A stretch of 64,000 nt of DNA from Setophaga petechia (Eukaryota > Chordata > Aves > Passeriformes > Parulidae), in NCBI GenBank assembly GCA_024362935.1, contig JANCRA010000032.1, positions 6,499,001 to 6,563,000 on the forward strand. The letters are read 5' to 3'. Below, piece by piece: positions 62,259-64,000 of the stretch (its first letter is position 1; the number at the start of each line of letters is the position of its first letter). The notes beneath the pieces are model-generated. The model ran no database searches, was not told where the DNA came from, and worked only from the letters and a program-made list of their open reading frames with translations. The position numbers and the translations under genes were made by a program.

Positions 62259-62418
62259 CAACATGGCAAACGCTCTTGCCAACGCCATCTGCGAGCGCTG
62301 CAGAGGGGGCTTTGCCCCTGCTGAGAAAATTGTCAACAGCAATGGTGAGCTGTACCACGAGCAGTGCTTTGTCTGCGCCCAGTGCTTCCAGCAGTTCCCC
62401 GAAGGGCTCTTCTATGAG
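62259..62418 (+). CDS. LIMS1: LIMS1 (PINCH-1) common exon 2, first half of LIM domain 1
   Basis: The exon starts at C62259 after CAG and ends at GAG|GTAAGC. The ATG at 62263 (context CAACATGG, A at -3 and G at +4) is the classical PINCH-1 start and yields 52 residues beginning [20 protein letters not shown]. Zinc ligands of LIM1 are visible: Cys10 and Cys13, His32 and Cys35 (first finger), then Cys38 and Cys41 opening the second finger. The remaining ligands are in exon 3, beyond the window; the exon ends in phase 0 after FYE. LIM1 of PINCH-1 binds the ankyrin repeats of integrin-linked kinase, anchoring the ILK-PINCH-parvin complex at focal adhesions. This exon receives all three alternative first exons in frame. 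It is nearly identical to the mammalian protein, with small changes such as ANAICERCR for ASATCERCK. Confidence 0.97.
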
Positions 62419-64000
62419 GTAAGCGGGGCAGAGGAGCCCTCCTGTCCCCAGACCCCCTCTTGAGCCTTCATTCCCATAGCAGAAGTAGCTACAGGCAGGT
62501 GGAAAGCTTAGAAAGTCCCATGGGAGGGTCTGGGCTCTGAAAGAGTATGCCCAGGAAAGGGAGAAGAAAGCCAGGAGCATTTCCGTGCAAATTTGGAGGA
62601 CATCAATGTATATAAAGTTCTTTAAATGTGCACCTCAGTGTTATCAGCACTGACAGAAAAATTCCTGGAGATCTTTTTCTCAGTGCAAATTTTTTGCCTG
62701 AAACTTGTGAATCTGATGTATCATACCAGAAATACATAGTGAAACATACTTCTTAGAGTAGAAAGTCATATAGAGGGAAATCCCCTCATCCTGTGGTCCA
62801 TAGGAGGTTTATCACTGAGTTGAGTGAGTCGAGCTTGGCATTGGAAAAGGGATGATCTGTGTAAGAGCATGCTGTGATCCAAACCAGACAGGGCCAGTGT
62901 AAGATCAACTCTTTAAGTTTAACTGTCTGGAACATTCAAAATTATCAGTTCTTAACACACTTTCAGGGGTTTAAGACTTGATCACATTAATATTTCTCAG
63001 CTCCAGGTTGATTTGCCTCAGCTTAGGAGGGTATTTTGGAATAGGTTTCATTTTCTTTTACATTCCCCTATTGTGGGAATTCAGAATGTGGCTCAGCACA
63101 AAGTGGTAGTGAAAGCTCTAGACTGGTTCATAAAATACAAAGTGATTAGTATAGGGAACAATGGATGGTGTGAGACAGGGAATTACTGTCAGAGAGATAA
63201 GGCCCTGCTCCAGTAGCTTACAGTCCATCTTAGGGTAGCAGTTACAGCATTTGTGTCATATGATGATCTGAAAAGGAAAATGAGCAGAGTGAAAAGAACA
63301 ATCCTGTGCTCTCACATACAGGTGTCATCCTTTGCCAAGAGCACAGTAGTTTATCTTCCATAGAAGCATTTCTAATTTTACAGAGCCTTGTTATGTGGTG
63401 ATGAGGAGAGGCTGAGGGAGGAGTGTGGATTGCAAAAGAGACTGGCTAAGGGGATTCCTGGGGGGTTTGCTTTTTCTCGCCTTGTTTGAGGATCAAAAGG
63501 CTGTAGGGATAGTGTTACACAAATTGTAGTAAATTAGCCTCTAGTGTTCCATAAGACATCAAAAGGTGAGCTGCAAGGCAGAATTAATTAAATAGAGACA
63601 AAAGAACACCCCCCTAGATACTTAACAAGTTGCATCACAATTGTTAATATATACTGAGCTGACTCGGTAAAGAGTCCATCCTGACACGTTAAAACCTGAG
63701 GCAAATGTAAAGTGATAGGAAGGTTTCAAAACTAAAATATTTGTAATTATGTTCATGAAATTGTCTTAAACCAATAAAATGTATTTTCTCTTAATAATGA
63801 ATATTTAATTCATTCTTTTTATGACTCAAAAACCAATGAGTCATTCCAGGGACCTCTTTCAGTAAGTTGATGGTCCTTAAAGATAAAAGTTTGAGAAATC
63901 ATGCTCTAGGCAGCCTGTATCTTCTAGAGAAGACTATAGCAGAAAGAAAGTCTGACTTTTGGACATAGTCAGGAATGTTGCAATCTATCTGTGCTACTCA
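62419..64000 (+). other. LIMS1: LIMS1 intron 2 (5' part)
   Basis: Begins with GTAAGC. Exon 3, expected to resume with the FEGRKYCEHDF-type sequence, was not found before the window end. It holds one probable CR1 remnant and is otherwise AT-rich. Confidence 0.8.
63395..63475 (+). mobile_element. probable CR1 remnant, sense orientation
   Basis: 'gatgaggagaggctgaggga' followed by 'gagtgtggattgcaaaagag' resembles the CR1 segment that normally reads gaggagaggctgagggagct. Short and diverged, so tentative. Confidence 0.4.

Overview
The window looks like bird nuclear DNA. It carries many short, 5'-truncated copies of the CR1 LINE family, the dominant avian retroposon, plus long AT-rich non-coding stretches and isolated CpG islands, and its coding exons resemble vertebrate GCC2 and LIMS1. 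The order GCC2 then LIMS1, both on the + strand, is the order I know from other vertebrates. I cannot name the species.

Layout. Bases 1-2590 hold the 3' end of GCC2 (trans-Golgi golgin GCC185): the last intron, a short terminal coding exon (862-932) ending in the golgin-like SYLHSWSGLR tail, and a probable 3'UTR with an AATAAA at 2572. From about 2600 to 10190 is an intergenic spacer with three CR1 fragments and some small inverted repeats. From about 10190 to 11445 is a strong CpG island. It contains a 50-bp minisatellite of about 7.5 copies, GC boxes, a perfect-consensus CTCF core motif, and the first coding exon of LIMS1 (PINCH-1). The remaining roughly 53 kb is LIMS1 intron with widely separated exons.

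LIMS1. Four coding pieces are visible: alternative first exon 1a (10931-10974, starting MLGV), alternative first exon 1b (46510-46613, starting MTALQLKELSH), alternative first exon 1c (59864-60045, starting MDFQRRAQP), and common exon 2 (62259-62418), which encodes the first half of LIM domain 1. All three alternative exons end in phase 2 at a good GT donor. Each joins in frame to the same acceptor at 62259, giving ...SNMANAL... (1a, 1b) or ...FNMANAL... (1c). Exon 2 also has its own well-placed ATG at 62263, the start of the classical protein. Exon 3 and later exons lie beyond the window. Exons 1a and 1b sit in CpG-rich promoter-like DNA; 1c does not. Two further CpG-rich intronic patches (about 35.5 kb and 56.4 kb) have no exon I can assign and may be additional promoters or enhancers.

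I found no tRNA, rRNA, CRISPR or bacterial-type system, and no recognisable endogenous virus. Most long open frames in the window are by-products of GC-rich or repetitive DNA. The most notable features are the three-promoter LIMS1 layout, the promoter minisatellite, the unexplained CpG-rich patches, and a tentative pair of antisense exons in the last GCC2 intron.
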